From positions 203,019 to 267,018 of the forward strand of contig CAJTEM010000002.1 of assembly GCA_910575255.1 (NCBI GenBank): 64,000 nt of DNA, read 5' to 3'. Shown here piece by piece: positions 61,447 through 64,000 of this stretch (positions are counted from its first letter, which is position 1; each line of letters begins with the position of its first letter). Origin of the DNA: Lachnospiraceae bacterium (lineage in GTDB: Bacteria; Bacillota; Clostridia; Lachnospirales; Lachnospiraceae). A program made the translations under genes and the position numbers. The notes beneath the pieces were generated by a model. It was not told the DNA's origin. It made no database searches and saw only the letters and a program-made list of their open reading frames with translations.

Positions 61447-62481
61447 TTATTCGTTTACCAGAACCGTTCTCCCGGTTCTCGCTGACTCCATGCTTCCAAA
61501 CACAGCCCGCATGGCGCTTAAAACGTCCCTTCCCGGCACCGCGCTTTCCCTTCCCTCTTTTACGGCAGACACAAACTCGTCGATAATCCCGGATTTCGTC
61601 TGATTGTCATTGGTCTGAATCCGATCGATTTCATACCGGACAATTCCCCCGTCTCTTCGGATCACCTCCAGGGAATACCGGGGATCCGCATAGATTTTCA
61701 TGATTCCCTCTGTCCCGTACAGGATCGTGGAATTGTCCTCTTCACCGTAACAGGTCCAGCTTGCCGTCATGGTTCCCACAATGCCGCTTTTCATCTGATA
61801 AATGCAGATGGCGTTGTCATCCACCTCGATAGGATTTCCCTGACTGTCTTTTTTGTCAAGGGTCATCGCCTTAGCCGTCGTCTCTGCCACCACATCATCC
61901 AAAAGATACTGGATCAGGTCTGTTTTATGTACGCCCAGATCTGCCATGGCCCCCATGGCTGCCCTCTTTTTGTCAAAGAACCAGTTTCCCGGACCAGCAT
62001 CCACACTCCAGGCCTCCGGGCCTCCATGGCCAAAACAACTGCGGAAGGTAAGCACCCTTCCGATATCCCCCCGACACAGAAGCTTCTTTGCCTCCTGGTG
62101 GGCTTTGGCAAATCTCTGGTTCTGCCCGATCATCAGAAGCTTCCTGCTTTCCTTTGCCGCGTGCACCATATCCTCGCATTCCTTCAGGGTAACTGCCATT
62201 GGCTTTTCACACAGGACATGCTTGCCTGCCTTCAGAGCCTGGATCGTAAGGGAGGCATGTGCATAGTTGGCCGCACATACGCTTACCCCGTCAATCTCCG
62301 GATCCTCCAGCAATTCCTCCACACTGGAGTATGCCCTGCATTGGTATGGATCCGCCAGCTTCCTGGCCCGCTCCTGATTCACATCATAAAGGCCCCATAG
62401 CTCCGCCTCCGGGTTGTCCCTGTACTCCGGGATATGCCTCACCTGAGCGATCTTTCCGCATCCGATTATTGCTGCTTTCAT
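61447..62481 (-). CDS. Gfo/Idh/MocA-family oxidoreductase, first gene of the sugar operon
   Basis: 344 residues with a canonical Rossmann motif AAIIGCGKIAQVRHIPEYRD, then GVSVCAANYAHASLTIQALK and the catalytic EKP in HVLCEKPMAVTLKECEDMV. The second domain carries GAMADLGVHKTDLIQYLLDD (active-site His). The start has RBS aggaaagg. It probably oxidises a sugar or inositol using NAD(P). As first gene of the leftward operon it lies directly below the repeat-rich promoter region at 62.6 kb. Confidence 0.9.
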   Translation of the reverse strand: MKAAIIGCGKIAQVRHIPEYRDNPEAELWGLYDVNQERARKLADPYQCRAYSSVEELLEDPEIDGVSVCAANYAHASLTIQALKAGKHVLCEKPMAVTLKECEDMVHAAKESRKLLMIGQNQRFAKAHQEAKKLLCRGDIGRVLTFRSCFGHGGPEAWSVDAGPGNWFFDKKRAAMGAMADLGVHKTDLIQYLLDDVVAETTAKAMTLDKKDSQGNPIEVDDNAICIYQMKSGIVGTMTASWTCYGEEDNSTILYGTEGIMKIYADPRYSLEVIRRDGGIVRYEIDRIQTNDNQTKSGIIDEFVSAVKEGRESAVPGRDVLSAMRAVFGSMESARTGRTVLVNE

Positions 62482-62556
62482 TTTTTTCCTTTCCTGTTTG
62501 TTTTATTTGTTTTGTATTTTTCATTTACTTTTTCATTTGTTTCTTTTCTTGTGCTC

Positions 62557-62702
62557 TATATTGCACTATATTTTTTCAGAAATCAAGTGGTTTTTTATGG
62601 ATAATGACAGTTTCTATGTTTCCCACAGATGAATTTATTATAAATCATGCACATTCTACAATTTATTTCATAAAATTTTCATAATTGTTTCATTTGTTTC
62701 AT
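62557..62702 (-). promoter_or_regulatory. promoter region of the sugar operon with phased direct repeats
   Basis: On the minus strand a TATAAT (62637-62642) lacks a good -35. Immediately upstream, the hexamer ATGAAA (TTTCAT on the plus strand) recurs at 62666, 62677, 62688 and 62697, about one helical turn apart, as expected for an activator that replaces the -35 contact. Downstream of the start site lies a near-palindrome TATATTGCACTATA (62557-62570), a possible repressor site for the LacI protein. The 382-bp gap 62482-62863 has no gene. Confidence 0.4.
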
Positions 62703-62806
62703 AACAGACAGGCCTTGGGGAGCCTGCCGGACGGTATTCCAAATCTGAAAAAAGGGATTTCGAAACAGATTTTTATTGATAAAATTTTTAAGATTTACAG
62801 AAAAAC

Positions 62807-62826
62807 AGCCTTCCCAAGGGAAGGCT
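62807..62826 (-). terminator. intrinsic terminator after the MATE remnant
   Basis: AGCCTTCCC / GGGAAGGCT hairpin with a tight AA loop, followed on the minus strand by GTTTTT. It lies about 40 bp after the stop of the MATE remnant and would end leftward transcription before the sugar-operon promoter. Confidence 0.6.
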
Positions 62827-62863
62827 TAATAAGTATCGCAAAAATTCTTGTATCTGGCACCCG

Positions 62864-63231
62864 TTATTTCCGCAATGCGGCGCCTGACGTAAATCTCCGG
62901 GACGGGCGGCAGCAGAGCACTGCCGTCAGCATCAGCAGGGCCGTCACCGCAAGGCTGATGGGGAACGCCGCCATAATGGTCTGAAAATTCGGACTTTTGG
63001 GAAATATCCAGTAAATCCAGCTCAAACGCACCCCACCTCCACCACCTGAGGATCGCAGTTAAAAATGAAAATCAGCGGCCTGCCGAAGAACAGGATCACC
63101 GCGATGTCCGCCGCATTGAACAGCTGGCCCAGAATAGCGATGGCCGCCACCGGCAGGGCAAACTGCAGAATCTTGTCCCAGATAGGACCATGCAGCATAT
63201 CCAGCTTCCTTTTTCCTATCACTGAACTCAA
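62864..63231 (-). pseudogene. MATE transporter remnant with a very large internal deletion
   Basis: The N-terminus HGPIWDKILQFALPVAAIAI, LGQLFNAADIAV runs in frame straight into ILFFGRPLIFIFNCDPQVVE, a segment from the last third of the protein. The frame then breaks by one base, and the C-terminal tail (RLSWIYWIF, NFQTIMAAFPISLAVTALLM) continues to a stop at 62864. Roughly 320 of about 450 residues are missing. Confidence 0.75.
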
Positions 63232-63240
63232 CTTCCATCT

Positions 63241-63786
63241 CTATTGCCCCCGCTTCACTCTCGCGGTTCCCTCTTCCAGATCTCCCTCCACATGGATGGC
63301 AAATGCTCCGTCTACCTTGGGATTGTCCAGAATTCCTTCCTCAATCATCAGGCGTCCGCCTCCGATATCCTCCTCTGCCGGCTGGAACATCAGCTTGACC
63401 GTGCCGCACAGCTCATCCTTTAACTGATTCAGGATCATGGCCACGCCCAAAAGCCCTGCCGTATGTCCGTCATGTCCGCAGCCATGCATTTTCCCGGGAA
63501 TGGTAGATTTATAAGGGACATCCGCCTCCTCCTGAAGGGGCAGGGCATCCATATCTGCTCTCAGCAAAACCGTTTTTCCCGGCTTTCCGCCCTGGATTGT
63601 AGCCAGCACCCCGGTCTTTGCCACAACCTTGTAGCGGATCCCGATACGGTCTAAGGTCTCCTGAACCAGCTTTGATGTCTCATACTCCTCCAAAGCAAGC
63701 TCCGGATGCATATGGATACGGCGCCTGAGCTGGATTACCTCTTCCAGATGTTCCTTGGCCAACGCTGTAATTTCTCTTTCTAACAT
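63241..63786 (-). pseudogene. M20-family amidohydrolase/peptidase, truncated
   Basis: 181 residues from ATG 63786 (RBS ggagggg) versus about 390 for the family. The first metal-site motifs are present: LLRADMDALPLQEE, KMHGCGHDGHTAGLLGVAMI (His/Asp) and FQPAEEDIGGGRLMIEEG. The frame stops at GTARVKRGQ, just where the dimerisation domain should begin, and the MATE remnant starts 10 bp later. The last His ligand and the C-terminal half are lost, so activity is not expected. In the 200 bp upstream I see no further gene. Confidence 0.8.
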
Positions 63787-64000
63787 AGCTTTCCCCTCCA
63801 CATTTTATAATAGACTCTCGGAATCTCTAAGCCTTATTTTATGCGGCTTTTGGAATTCCTTTTTTATAAATTCCCCCAGCTTTTTAAAAAAGGGGTTGAC
63901 AAACCGTACAAAATGTGCGGCGCTTCGCGCCCTTGATTAACAAGGTATCTTTCGTTCCGGCACAGCCGGTACAGACCTTTTGATTGGGGGTGTTTCTAAA

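Noticed and set aside
63896..63924. TTGACA near the right edge as a rightward promoter
   Set aside because: No -10-like hexamer at 16-18 bp, and the downstream gene lies outside the window.
1..64000. CRISPR arrays, rRNA or tRNA genes
   Set aside because: I saw no regularly spaced direct repeats with unique spacers, no tRNA TPsiC/anticodon arm pattern and no rRNA-like sequence. The repeats present are palindromic elements or in-gene tandem repeats.

Overview
The window looks like the chromosome of a gut-type anaerobic Firmicute, most likely a Lachnospiraceae/Clostridia member. This is inferred from anaerobic housekeeping enzymes (class III ribonucleotide reductase activase NrdG, BioB, two-subunit iron-sulfur L-serine dehydratase), Gram-positive style RBS and sigma-A promoters, MATE pumps, ISLre2, Rpn-family genes and DUF134/NafY proteins. 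Base composition is near 50% GC, except for a clearly AT-rich block at about 24.6-41.5 kb.

Layout: 1-2.1 kb holds a NitT/TauT-type ABC transporter (leftward), followed by a LacI regulator and an aldose-1-epimerase-like gene (rightward). nrdG and a BirA-controlled bioB follow. From 6.3 to 17.6 kb is a gene graveyard: decayed RpiR regulators, remnants of a four-carbon acid-sugar locus, a split MATE gene, and remnants of D-cysteine desulfhydrase, AraC and ATPase genes. These are mixed with intact islands (ECF sigma/anti-sigma/secreted protein; MarR; DUF134-NafY). 17.6-24.5 kb has MATE plus AraC-GNAT, a pRiA4b ORF-3-like protein, a NUDIX hydrolase and a large lipoprotein.

The centrepiece is a tight leftward seven-gene operon at 26.8-40.4 kb: an unrecognised 615-aa protein, a PAPS-reductase/DndC-like protein (BrxP), BrxC, PglZ, BrxL, a 70-aa zinc-ribbon protein and a cysteine desulfurase. 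This is a type 4 BREX phage-defence island that carries its own sulfur-mobilising enzyme, coupled to the core genes by overlaps. It suggests that the system marks DNA with sulfur rather than with a methyl group; no PglX methylase is present. A damaged ISLre2 element lies downstream and a frameshifted Rpn nuclease gene lies upstream.

To the right are a methyltransferase, a LysR regulator divergent from sdaAB-sdaAA, an HscC-like Hsp70 paired with a membrane J-protein, another decayed patch (hydrolase, isocitrate dehydrogenase, LysR), a MATE pump, TetR plus two flavodoxins, and a long leftward carbohydrate operon. That operon has two Gfo/Idh/MocA oxidoreductases, two TIM-barrel isomerases, two ABC ATPases and a LacI regulator. 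The window ends with fragments of a MATE gene and an M20 amidohydrolase.

Three families of short palindromic elements run through the window. Family A is 309 bp with 10-bp target duplications (three full copies and several fragments). Family E is about 165 bp of nested hairpins whose arms differ in sequence but stay complementary (four copies). Family F has GATACC-type ends (three copies). A second recurring theme is gene decay by internal deletion, which often leaves the flanking reading frame intact.
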